This document shows positions 12,271 through 22,864 of a stretch of 64,000 nt of DNA, one piece after another (the first letter of the stretch is position 1; each line of letters opens with the position of its first letter). The notes beneath the pieces were generated by a model that saw only the letters and a program-made list of their open reading frames with translations, ran no database searches and was not told where the DNA came from. The translations under genes were made by a program, and so were the position numbers. The stretch covers positions 2,963,144-3,027,143 of the forward strand of contig CM030933.1 in assembly GCA_018136815.1 (NCBI GenBank). The letters are read 5' to 3'. Source of the stretch: Isochrysis galbana (Eukaryota > Haptophyta > Isochrysidales > Isochrysidaceae).

Positions 12271-14982
12271 AGGCTTAACCCGGACCATCGAGCGAAGAAG
12301 CTTATGAATGTGCTCGTCCGATCCGCACTCTCCGCAGCCAGCCTCACACAGAAAGCGGATATATGGCTGACAGATGACGGGGTTGTGAGCACCGTCTCCC
12401 GTGCCATATTTCCAGGCTTCGCTGGATGGAGTGCCAGGAGGAGCTTGAGGTCGGAAAGCGCAGAAGGCACAGCCGTTTTCGTTCGTCCATTCGGTGATTC
12501 CCCTATTGATATCGTCCGTTCGTGGAGTTTCCATTGAATTATCGGCCGGTCGGCACTTTGCTAGCGCCGCCGAGACCCTTGGGTGCTTGGCATAGCCTGC
12601 TACGGCCCAGAAGCGGGCTCGGGCCCGATTCCAAAGCTCGGGCGTCCACCGGGATACGCCCAAATCGGGCGGTAGCCCTTGGCCGTTCGCCGGAGGATCG
12701 CAGCGACGGCTGGGCGGCCGAGACGAGCCTCCCTTTCGACCCGGTGGATCGGTCAGTATAGCCGGCAACGGTGAGTTGGAGTGGTAACTTGCCGGCGGTG
12801 CAGCAGCCCGATAATCAGGCTTCGAAGCAGGCGAATGTCCCTGTCCGCGAAGAGCTTCCGCCACGGTAGCTTGGACGGCCGCCTGCACGGCGGCAACCAT
12901 GTCCGTGGTCGAAGCGGTCTTCTGGGACGAGGAAGTCTCGTTCTTTGCCTCGCCTGAGGCTTTAGTGCGTACGCTAGCCACGGTTTGCTTCGTCGAGGGC
13001 CGGGATTGATGACGCTTCACCCGAGCCTGCTCGTAAGGGCTGAGGTACCGTTGGCAGAGGTTGACGCACGAGAGCGCCGACCGACCTAGCTCGTGGTTCT
13101 CTACGCGGAAACGAGTCTCCGCGAGCACCTCCGCAAATTTAATAGCATTATCGACGCCGCGCTGAGGATCAACCTTATCGTTCCGGATGATTTCTTCGAA
13201 CCTCTGGTTGATCTCATGGGCCATGTTTGGATGATCCCACACGTTGGTGGAGTCAACCGCGGAATCGCCAAGCTTGCGGATGTAGGCGCGAACCAAATTC
13301 TTGCTGAGCTCACATAGATCAGCGCCAGCCTCGCGCTCCCTCATGCGGTCCCACTCCATCGACGCCGAGTCTTTCGCGAAACCATCGGCCCCGTTTGCGA
13401 AGGTCCCGTCGCATTTGCGAAGAAGGACGTCAGCAGCGAGGACAGGATTGAGAGCGAGGGCGCGGTCCTCCACTAGATCGAGGAGGAAGGCGAAGATGCG
13501 AGAATTGCCGCTGGAATTGGCTCCGGCTGCCGCGAGGAGGGAGGTAAATATTTCGCGATGATCGCAGCCGAGCGCTAGTGCCCGCTCCAACGGCTTGATG
13601 AGAGTTAGCCGAAATTCGTTCCAGGCTGTCGCCGCGGTTTGAACGTTATCGGAGGCGAGGGCCTTTGGGAAGCGGAGCTCCGAAAGCTCTTTGCCCATCC
13701 TGACCTGATGGTGAAGGGTTTGCTCGGCTGAGAAGCGGCTACGCACCCATTTGAGCAAGTGGTCCTCCTCCATGAAAATTCGGCAATGCCAAACGTTGCC
13801 CGCCAGGGAGAGGTTGCTCTTCAAAATGGTGTGGATGAGCTCGTGCTCGTCGGAGTCGCGGTAAAGGGCGGCCAGATCGCGTGAAGGCAGGGCGAGGAGA
13901 TTTTTCCACTCGCTTACAACTGCCTCTCGCTCATCCATCCCCACCGCGAGGCAGGGGTCACGAGGGTGGCGAAGTGGCACCATCGGGGTCGGGCCCCGGT
14001 AAGGGCTTTGGTCCTGGCGGCGGGATTCCGATTTAGAGGTCGGGTACGCCGACCGTGGAACCCTAGAAGCCGGAGAGCTGTGGCCCTTTGGGTCTAGAGC
14101 AGGAGGCTCGCCCATGGGTGGTTCCCTCTGAACCGGCCTAGCAGAATCCGCAGCCGCCTCGGTCCGATCCATCGACGGACTTGAAGCGGGCTCTTGGCGG
14201 GCTTGGAGTAGCTGAGTCAGGGCTTTGAACCCTGCTTCAACTTGATCCCGGAGAAGCCCCTCCCTCGCCTCTGCCGCGGCAAGGGATGAGTGTAGGCGCT
14301 CCACAGCCCCTTTTAGGGTGTTGGTCTCCGCCTGAAGCCTTGCCATTTCCGCATCCTGACGCGCCGCGGCCGTCTCGATCGGGGTGATCTCTTGATCAAG
14401 GACCCCTTTTGATGACGGCGGGGCATAGTCCCGGTAGGCGGGGCTTCGGAAGCTGATCACCTCAGCTTCACCCACCTCAGACTCATCATCTCGAAGGTGA
14501 GGAGGCGGGTCAAATTGAATCAGAGGGAGGGGACCCTCCTCCACCTCATGGGCCAACTCAGCGACGCTGAAGTTGGCTTCATGCGGGAGAGGGTCATGCT
14601 CCACCATGGCCCGCTGTGATTGCACCCGGTGGGTGCCGAGGGCAGCGGACCAAGACTCGCCATCCGCCACGAGCTGATCGGAGCCAGTCGTGGAGATAGC
14701 AGCCGGAGTGATGGGTGCCACTGGTGCAGCCTCAGAGGCCGTGGGATCACTCGGACATCCAACGGGAACAGAAGCTGCAGCGGGCAGAGAAGGTTCCCTG
14801 AGAGGTTCCTCCTCTGCGGCCGAGGACGCGAGCTTAGATTTCGTGCTTGTCGAGTCGAGCGCTACCGGAGGGCTCTGAGCCACTCCGTCGCGAGCGGCAC
14901 CGGCGGCTAGCGCGGCGCTTTGCCCCTCCTCCCCACCGGGAGTCGGGTGAATGAAATTCTGGACTGGGTCGGGCAACCCCAT
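12265..14982 (-). CDS. gag: Gag-like protein of the Ty3/gypsy element (copy 2, complete)
   Basis: About 905 residues from the first ATG of the frame (14980-14982, MGLPDPVQ); the frame is open further upstream but only with TTG. The N-terminal third is acidic and low-complexity, then a predicted coiled coil (14190-14350; leucine heptads around ETNTLKGAVERLHSSL), then an alpha-helical capsid-like region (about 13000-13950; MDEREAVVSEWKNLL onward), a basic/Ser linker, and a C-terminal Cys/His cluster (12270-12480). There is no CCHC zinc knuckle; the cluster reads CAFC-HNPVIC-C-CGEC-H-H, closer to a Nanos finger. The role would be particle assembly and RNA binding. It ends at UAG in frame with Pol. 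Structural assignments are by eye. Confidence 0.8.
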   Translation of the reverse strand: MGLPDPVQNFIHPTPGGEEGQSAALAAGAARDGVAQSPPVALDSTSTKSKLASSAAEEEPLREPSLPAAASVPVGCPSDPTASEAAPVAPITPAAISTTGSDQLVADGESWSAALGTHRVQSQRAMVEHDPLPHEANFSVAELAHEVEEGPLPLIQFDPPPHLRDDESEVGEAEVISFRSPAYRDYAPPSSKGVLDQEITPIETAAARQDAEMARLQAETNTLKGAVERLHSSLAAAEAREGLLRDQVEAGFKALTQLLQARQEPASSPSMDRTEAAADSARPVQREPPMGEPPALDPKGHSSPASRVPRSAYPTSKSESRRQDQSPYRGPTPMVPLRHPRDPCLAVGMDEREAVVSEWKNLLALPSRDLAALYRDSDEHELIHTILKSNLSLAGNVWHCRIFMEEDHLLKWVRSRFSAEQTLHHQVRMGKELSELRFPKALASDNVQTAATAWNEFRLTLIKPLERALALGCDHREIFTSLLAAAGANSSGNSRIFAFLLDLVEDRALALNPVLAADVLLRKCDGTFANGADGFAKDSASMEWDRMREREAGADLCELSKNLVRAYIRKLGDSAVDSTNVWDHPNMAHEINQRFEEIIRNDKVDPQRGVDNAIKFAEVLAETRFRVENHELGRSALSCVNLCQRYLSPYEQARVKRHQSRPSTKQTVASVRTKASGEAKNETSSSQKTASTTDMVAAVQAAVQATVAEALRGQGHSPASKPDYRAAAPPASYHSNSPLPAILTDPPGRKGGSSRPPSRRCDPPANGQGLPPDLGVSRWTPELWNRARARFWAVAGYAKHPRVSAALAKCRPADNSMETPRTDDINRGITEWTNENGCAFCAFRPQAPPGTPSSEAWKYGTGDGAHNPVICQPYIRFLCEAGCGECGSDEHIHKLLRSMVRVKPQ

Positions 14983-16432
14983 TCGGGTGTATGGACAGGG
15001 AACGAACGGCGAACGAAGGACTGTGGGGCGGCGAGGCGCTCCTAGCGGCCCTAGTGTGTTGGGTTTTAGGAGATTGTTAGACCTACAAAGAACTCTTCCC
15101 TCAGGGAGGGAGCCTAGGCTGCTTGAGTGCAGCGACGCAGCGAACAACGACGGACAAAGAGCCTGAGAACAACAGGATACACCGACTCACAAACACACCG
15201 GAATCATTCACCCAAACCAAGCAAATTATCAAGCAACCGCGACCCCAAATCACCGATAACTCAAACACGTCGCGAGAGACGGAGAGAGAGAGCGAGAGAG
15301 AGAGAGAGACTCCGCAGCGACGGCCGGAGCGTGTCTCCGTTGTAACTTCCCACGTAGCGGAGAGTCCGAAGGGGAGCGTCATGTCGCGCGACCACGGCGA
15401 TCACTTTGGATACAGATCGCAACGAGATGTCTTCACGACAGAGGAAATCTTGCCGTTGAGCGTGAACCTTCTAGACGCTTCTAACGAACAACCCTGAGTA
15501 GCAACCAAGGGGAAGAAACACCAAAGGGGCCAAGGCTTGCATGTAGCTTGCATCAAGGGGAAAGATTCCCTCACCTAGGAAGCGAACCTACACCGATCTC
15601 CAAGGGGAGATGGCAAATTAAACCTCAAATCTCGAGCGGCTAGAGCAACCGACTCGCTCGCCAAAACCTTGACCGAGAAGAAAGAAGCAAGGACCTACAA
15701 GCCAAGGGTAGCGGACCTAGGGAATGTGAGAGGAAATTTCCGAACGCCAAGACGAACGCCAAACGCTGGAAGACAACGAAACCCTAACCAGGCTAAACAA
15801 AACCTACGACGAACAGGCCTGGACGACAACGAAAGTTAGCAAGTCCCAAGAAAGAACCGGAACCCAACAAGAAACAACAAGCCTTGCAAGAAGCTAAACA
15901 AGCCTTCACAAGGTAACCTGAGAGCCTGAGACAAGCGCGCAGCGAGTGACAGGCGACCTGGCTCCTTTGGGTCAAGATTACCCGAAAGGAGGAAACCTGG
16001 AATCTAGACCTGACAAACAGGCTAGAAGGAACGAAACAAGAACTCGAATTCTAGATCGCTAGGGACGAACCCTACCAACCTAGATGTACCTGAGCTTCAC
16101 CGTGTGGCCGCACGGCGAAGGACCTGGAATCAAGAGCCTGGAAATCGCATCATCTGGGATGAATGCGACAGAAACGAAGAACGATAAGAACGCGGCGGAA
16201 CGATGAGAATCGAGAATCGAGAATCGAAGAACGAACGACGAACGACGAACGACGAACTATAAGAATAGTGCACGACGATCGAGGAGACAAGGAGTACCAC
16301 ACCCGTCCGGACGATAAGGTGTAGAATCGGCGGCCGGCGCGGCAGACCGCAGGACTCAACGCTGCAACCCATCCTCTTCTTTTTTTTACGAGAGTTTTAC
16401 CTGGATGTTTGGGCGGTGTGGCGGCACCCAAG
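14983..16432 (-). other. 5' leader and probable LTR of the Ty3/gypsy element
   Basis: This non-coding stretch lies upstream of gag on its sense strand. It is A/C-rich on the plus strand and holds short tandem motifs (GAATCGA x3 and CGAACGA x4 at 16207-16256; a short GA run at 15284-15312). With the other LTR lost in the gap there is nothing to align it with, so LTR borders and primer-binding site cannot be placed. A ~60-bp segment at 15168-15229 recurs inverted at 30363-30424. Confidence 0.5.
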
Positions 16433-16476
16433 TTACAACACGGCGTCCCCGAAAAACTATTGTTATAGTTTGAACT

Positions 16477-17481
16477 ATGGAGCGTGCCGCGACCGCTCCC
16501 GAGCCCCAGGCGACCCTCGCCACCGCGCCCCACCTGGGACGCCCCATGCCGCCCGAGGCGGCTCGTCAGAAAGCCCTCTCAGAGCCCGTCCAGCCCATCC
16601 AAACCACGCCCGCGCAAGCGCGCGGGGTGGCGAGCACTGGCACCGAACAGGTTGCCCCCATGGCTCTGCGTAGCATGCAGGGGGTCTTTGAGACCCCCTC
16701 CAACAGTGGGAAACCCTCCCACCCCAAGAGCACCTCATGTGGGAGGGCAGCTCAGCTGCCCTCCCCATGGTGGAAACCTCTACCATCAGTGCACCCAACA
16801 TGGGAGGGCACTTCACAACCATCAATCTCCTACGGAGAGCAACTTGTGCCTCTGTTTTTCAACATGTTGACTCACTTCTCGTTTTCACCCCACTCCTGTG
16901 GGCCACAAGAACCTACAACTCAGTGCCCTGCCTTGGGCCCTCCTTCAACACTTGACTCCCTCTCCTACTCTCCCTTCCCTCTAGAACCAACCCAAACAGA
17001 ACGAACCCCCTCGCCCTCTGTTCAAAGCACCAAAAATTTCAACTCAAGACCCTTGTTGATACACTTCACGTTTTCACCCCACTCTTGTGGGCCACAATTA
17101 CCTTCAGCTCAGTGCCCTGCCTTGGGCCCTCTTCCAACACTTCACTCCCTCTCCCACTCCCTCTTTCAACTACAACTAACCCAAGAAGCACAAACCCCCT
17201 TGCCCTCTGCTTCAAGCACCAAAAATTTCGACTCAAGACAAGAGGGAGGACATGTCTTGAGGCGGCGTCGCTGCCCATGCCTAGCGCAAGGGTATAGCGC
17301 CCCCACTCAGACATCTCCTTCCCCACAGCTCCTCTCTGAGGAGTTGCTCCTCTCCCTCCCATTAGGCCCCCTTGCCTGCGAGACCAGAACAGGATCCTGG
17401 CGTGGGGGGCTGTCTGAGTGTGGAGGGAGGGGCGCTCTGGCTAGCGCAGGTAGAAAGCTAGTGAAGAGCTGGGTGGCATAA
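16477..17481 (+). CDS. Proline-rich ORF of MERA retroposon copy A
   Basis: 334 residues starting MERAATAPEPQATL. Proline/serine/threonine-rich, without recognisable domain or zinc knuckle. It spans most of the element and includes a tandem duplication (see 16866-17244), which the reading frame survives. The N-terminus MERA(A/P)T is conserved in the other copies (28927, 30689, 52237), suggesting the start at least has been under selection in the active source. It may be an ORF1-like protein or a relic; I do not recognise its function. Confidence 0.4.
   Translation: MERAATAPEPQATLATAPHLGRPMPPEAARQKALSEPVQPIQTTPAQARGVASTGTEQVAPMALRSMQGVFETPSNSGKPSHPKSTSCGRAAQLPSPWWKPLPSVHPTWEGTSQPSISYGEQLVPLFFNMLTHFSFSPHSCGPQEPTTQCPALGPPSTLDSLSYSPFPLEPTQTERTPSPSVQSTKNFNSRPLLIHFTFSPHSCGPQLPSAQCPALGPLPTLHSLSHSLFQLQLTQEAQTPLPSASSTKNFDSRQEGGHVLRRRRCPCLAQGYSAPTQTSPSPQLLSEELLLSLPLGPLACETRTGSWRGGLSECGGRGALASAGRKLVKSWVA
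16866..17244 (+). repeat. Two tandem units of ~189 bp inside the MERA element
   Basis: The unit beginning TTGACTCACTTCTCGTTTTC (16866) is followed at about 17055 by a diverged second copy (TTGATACACTTCACGTTTTC). Both contain CACCCCACTC.TGTGGGCCACAA, TCAGTGCCCTGCCTTGGGCC and end near CACCAAAAATTTC.ACTCAAGAC. Confidence 0.8.
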
Positions 17482-17604
17482 GGGGGGAAGGGTGCTTGCG
17501 CTTGCCGCGGCAGGGTGTCCTGTCTTGAGTGAGCGCTAGTCCCGTTCCTTTGCCGCGCCGCGACCCATAAAAATTTGTTAAAAATTTTACAACACGGCGT
17601 CCCC

Positions 17605-18300
17605 TGTGCTCCAAGATATCAAAAGTCGAACAGCCAACGGCGAAAGGCGGCGAGATAGTACGATAGCATCGAGCACACCACGCGCGAGCTAAACGACGAG
17701 GTACGGGGGTCTCCTGACAGAGCGCAGCGAAAGGGGAGGGAGATCCATCCTCCGTGGTCGAAAGGGGGGGCAAGCCATACCTCTCTTCCCGCGGGGGGAA
17801 CTATTCGGCGGCCGCGGGGGGGAAATTCGGCGACCGCGGGAGGAACTGGAAAAGAATTCCCGTACGTTCCCGTACCGCGATCAAACGTAAACGATAAACG
17901 ACGGCGTTGATAGATATCGGAGGGGCGTGACAGTCGCGACTGTCAGAAGAACGCAGAGAGTGTGTCGAGCAGAGAGACGAGGGTGCGATCCGATGGCGAC
18001 AGGCGTGCGAGAGCCTCGGAGCGACAGCGAACGAAGGTAGGCGAGGCAAGGGCAGCGTGCGCAAATGCGTGGGAGCCAAACCACGGGGAACCGCGCGACG
18101 ATCCCGACGAGTACCACCACTGCCCGAGGACGAAGACCGCGTGCTGCGGCCGCATCATTGGACCTGCAGCCATCGAAAGTAGGAATGAGGGAAGATGGAG
18201 GCAGACAAAGAGGTAGAGTAAGTAGGGAGGGGCCCGCGGCCTACGGGAGTGTGGGTGTGGCAGGCGACGAATCGGTGCAAGTGCGAGGACCACTTATAAT
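17605..18300. other. Non-coding, continuation of the insertion host sequence
   Basis: Sequence 3' of the MERA target duplication. If this and 16120-16432 were one sequence before the insertion, it may be part of the Ty3 LTR. Only short unsupported frames are present; no gene seen. Confidence 0.4.
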
Positions 18301-18304
18301 AATA

Positions 18305-18400
18305 GTATCGAGATATTTTTTGGGATATTTGGGCCGGCGCTTGGATATTTCTTGGATATTTTTGAGGGATATTTGGGCGAAGATTCTTGGATATCCTGGC
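18305..18400. repeat. Cluster of GGATATTT motifs
   Basis: GATATTT occurs five times or more in under 100 bases (TTTGGGATATTTGGGCC, CTTGGATATTTCTTGGATATTTTTG, GGGATATTTGGGCG). Similar GGATATTTGGG strings occur near 22990 and 23725. Confidence 0.5.
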
Positions 18401-18990
18401 CTACCCCTAATGAGGGCTCCCCAGCCACATGACACCTGTCTCGCAACCCACTCTAGAAACCACCTTCGGGATTCCAGATATACTTGAAAAGCTTGGAGCA
18501 CCTGCGGTGGTATCTATCGTTGCTAGGGCCTGTCCCACATCTGACGACTGTCTGTCGCCAAAGGGTTGAAATTCAGGGTGGACAGGATCCGTTCCGGGTG
18601 ACTTGAAGAGACTTTCCAAAATAATCACCCCAATTTCACAGTAGACGCGTCAGATGAAGACCTCTTTCAATATGGAATATGGCGTGACCACTATTTACTA
18701 CTTTATTGATACATGATTTAAAATTGCTGTCGATCTGTCGATAGTTCTAAACTCGTTCAAAGTGAAAACTAGGACTATAACAAATCTTACGGGGCGTATG
18801 GTGATACGCTGCTACATGTTGCGACAAGGAGCAAAGACTTGCATGCTGTCGAGCTCGGGATGGCTGTGGTTTGTCGCCCCAGGAGAGCTAGGGGATCCGG
18901 CGAGGACTTTGCCTTGAAAGGGTGCCCTTCACGTCCTCGCCTTCTGCCTTCTGTCTTCTGTCAAGACCCATCTCGATCTCGGTCGCTTCC
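18400..18990. other. Intergenic, no gene seen
   Basis: Mixed-composition sequence with AT-richer stretches (18610-18780). No supported frame, RNA or repeat. Confidence 0.4.
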
Positions 18991-19089
18991 TCCTCGAGGG
19001 GCCGGCCGATGATGGGTTGCTCGCGGGCGTCATCCGGCTGCGGGCTTGCAAATTTCGCTCCCGCGTGGCGGGACAGCAATCCGAACAGG

Positions 19090-19315
19090 GATATCACTTA
19101 CTCTTAACCCCTTTATCTCACGCCCCTGGCCGAACCAGCGCGCGCGGCCTCCCCCCCCCCCCCCCCCCCCGGCTCTCCAGGTAAGGAAACGGGGGGAGGG
19201 AAAATGGGACGTGGAAGGAGAGGGGGGGTAGTTGGTAGTAGCACAAGCAATCTGCCTCTCTGCCTCTCGCCGTGCAGGTAGCGGCTTGTTTTTTCAAGAT
19301 TTTCTTTGGCCGGGC
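19090..19315 (+). repeat. Diverged copy of SINE-like family
   Basis: Matches the order of blocks in the copies at 30745 and 47950: CTGGCCGAA.CAGCGCGC..GGCC, a G-rich stretch, CAATCTGCCTC..CCTCTCGCCG, TAGCGGC and an A/T-rich end with AAGATTTT. An expanded poly-C (about 19151-19170) interrupts it. Confidence 0.45.
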
Positions 19316-19675
19316 CAGCTCACTCCATATGGTTGGCTCAAAACTTGCTGAATTCCAAGAGGGAAAGAGACCACAAAAGATAGTAGTAGTAGTAGTACAA
19401 TAGACCGAGGAAAATTATGGAGAACACAGACAATAAGGCAGAAAGCGGCGCATTGACGAGCAAATGCACACGCAGCTCCGGTGGGTATACAAGCCGCCAA
19501 GAGTGGAACAGACGAAGATGAAGCTCGCGTAGCGAGACACCTGCCGTGCTTTCCCGGCGCTACAGCAAGGGCAGTTGCTGGATTGGCTTCTCATCCTTCG
19601 CACCTCAAGGATGCGCACATGCAAATAGTCCCTCTGACTGAGAATAGAGCAGGCGTCCTCACGTGAACCGTGTGC

Positions 19676-20056
19676 TCAACGGCGCAACACACCAATCATT
19701 CCAAGGCTTTCGGCGCCTCCGTCGAGGACGGCGAGCAAATCGTACTCGCTCATCTCACGCATCCTCCGGGCCAGCGGGTGTCCCTCACCCTCGATTTGGC
19801 TTGTTTCGCTACCTCGGCGTGCAAAGAGGAGGCGGCAGGCGAGTTTGAGCGGCTGAAGGAGGAGGATCATGGCGGCAGAGTACGACGTAGCCGCGAGGAT
19901 CGAGCGTGGCAGGTGGTCATGGGTGGAGGAGGAGAGCTGCTCCGATGGGGCAAGAGGCAGCTGGTCTTCGAGCCCAAAGGCTCTGGTAGTGTACTGTGTG
20001 AGGCGGACGTCGCTGGGCAGGTCGTCGAGGGCGGAGCTCCATTGACTCATGCGCAT
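19676..20056 (-). CDS. Hypothetical protein (possible first exon)
   Basis: 126 residues from ATG at 20056 (MRMSQWSSALDDLPSDVR). Composition is ordinary, unlike the surrounding CT-rich low-complexity frames, with a hydrophobic stretch SYSAAMILLLQPLKLACRLL that could be a membrane segment. The frame stops shortly after ATTGGTGTGT (19690s), which could be a GT splice donor, so this may be an exon. No family recognised. A CT-rich leader lies upstream on the sense strand, as for other genes here. Confidence 0.3.
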   Translation of the reverse strand: MRMSQWSSALDDLPSDVRLTQYTTRAFGLEDQLPLAPSEQLSSSTHDHLPRSILAATSYSAAMILLLQPLKLACRLLFARRGSETSQIEGEGHPLARRMREMSEYDLLAVLDGGAESLGMIGVLRR

Positions 20057-20339
20057 GACTGGCGGCTCGAGCGTGCGGCCGGAGCAGAGGCAGAGGAGCG
20101 CAGAGAACGATGTGAGTAGAGCGGGAGAGCGCATGGGACTGGGCCAGAGAGGGCCAAGGGCGGAGCAGGTGGAAGGAGGAGGAGGACGCGGAAGGACCCC
20201 CGCCCTCAACTTTCGGAGAAAAGAAGGGAAGTTTTAAGAGAATAGATGGCGAGTGGTGGGGGTGGGCGTTGCCGCGGGGTTTTGGCGGTGGTGTGGAGAG
20301 GGAGAGAGGGGCCGACGGCGGATGGGTGTGAGATGAGGG

Positions 20340-21520
<1,181 letters not shown>

Positions 21521-22214
21521 CTCCCCCTCGCCGCCTCATACAAGAGTTGTTTGTTCCTCTTCTTCCCACTCCTCCTCCCCCCCCCTCTCCTTTTTCTTCC
21601 TTCCTTCCTCCTCCTCCTCCCCCCTCTTCTATCGCTCCCTTGCCGCTCACACCTCTCTTCTTCTACTCCCTCTCCCTCTCTTCTCTCTTCTCTCCCTCCT
21701 CGAGCGGGTCGTTGGTGGACTGTTCACAGCATCGGCGTCAGCTCGGTTGGTTCTTACGATGCTGTGAAATCCACTTCCTGATTTATCAACCAATCCCTCC
21801 CGCCCAGACAGGAGAGAGGGAGGGAGGGAGGGAGGGAGAGGGAGGGAGGGGGAGAGAGAGAGAGACCGTAGAAGTTTATGCAGAGAAGGAGTGCGCGGGC
21901 GTACGCTTGTCACGGCTGAGCGTTGGGCAACCTACTTTTATAAGTAGGGGTCGATGGGGGCCTCGCGCCCCCTCATCCCTCATTCCATCGCGGACACCCC
22001 CCGAGGTGGGCCCGTACCCCGTACCCTAGCTGGGAAACACGTGTTTACCGTGTTTCTACGAAAGCCAAACACAGCCGTGTTTTGCCGTGTTTCAAACCCC
22101 CCCTCCTGTTTGGCCGCCGTGTTTGTAGTTTGTAGCAGCTGGCTAGTGGCTAGCGGCGTGGGCGCGCAGCACTGCCGCGCCGCTTCACACGACAACCAAT
22201 GCCAGGAGTTGTAG

Positions 22215-22864
22215 TTAACCCTAGTAGGTGCCTATAAACCGCAATTTAGGTGCCTACATTCGGGTGATGCAGGGGGCGGAGCAGTCATATTTTTGGCTGG
22301 GTGGCCTGCATATAGGCAGGATAGAACCCCCTAAGCAGCATGACTTGAGTAAAGAAGGTTACAATGCATTTCAGAGCGGCGAAAACGGCGAAAATGTAAA
22401 AACAGCCAAAAACAGCCAAAAACCCCCGACTACGGTGACACGCAAAAAAACAAGGAATGTGGTAATAAGCGCCCACTCCCACTCCACTCCTGCACGACAG
22501 GCCAAACATTTGAACTGGGGCCGCTTTGGTTTCGCCACAGCACACTGAGCATAGCCACATAGCCACACACTCGTCCCTTTTGGGGGGACACACGGACGGC
22601 CTTCTTCTGCGGGCCACGGGAACCGCCTTGCCGGCTCGCGCCAACCTTTCGTGGCAACGTTCTCCCGCGCTTCTAAAACCAAGCACCATTGACGAATTTC
22701 TGATTGGGAGATCTACCCAGGCCTGGGAGGGGTCCCATTTCACATCAGGAGGCCCCCTAGGGCCCTCCTAGTGCCCTTAGGGGTTCCCAATATACCCATA
22801 TGTACTAAAAACGTCCCAACGTCCCGACCGTCCGCCTCGCGGACTAGGCACCTACGAGGGTTAA
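22215..22864. mobile_element. piggyBac-like MITE with TTAA target duplications
   Basis: A 642-bp element (22219-22860) lies between TTAA at 22215-22218 and TTAA at 22861-22864. Its termini are inverted: CCCTAGTAGGTGCCTA at the left and, reading inward from the right, CCCTCGTAGGTGCCTA (15 of 16 match). TTAA targets with termini starting CCCT are the signature of the piggyBac superfamily. A second AGGTGCCTA (22247-22255) sits just inside the left end. No transposase frame is present, so it must be non-autonomous. Confidence 0.8.

Larger units (their letters stand above)
16433..17604 (+). mobile_element. 1.14-kb retroposon ('MERA' family, copy A) with 18-bp target-site duplication
   Basis: TTACAACACGGCGTCCCC occurs at 16433-16450 and again at 17587-17604, exactly bounding the element 16451-17586. 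The element starts GAAAAACTATTGTTATAGTT and ends in an A/T-rich tail (AAAATTTGTTAAAAATTT). A long target duplication plus A/T tail points to target-primed reverse transcription (LINE/SINE-type). The 16-nt dyad AACTATTGTTATAGTT (16455-16470) is 6 nt before the ATG of a long ORF. Related heads occur at 28905 (+), 30711 (-) and 52259 (-). Confidence 0.75.

Noticed and set aside
16060-16078. Possible primer-binding site (plus strand GACGAACCCTACCA resembling a tRNA 3' end)
   Set aside because: Without a second LTR its position cannot be checked and the match to a tRNA is weak.
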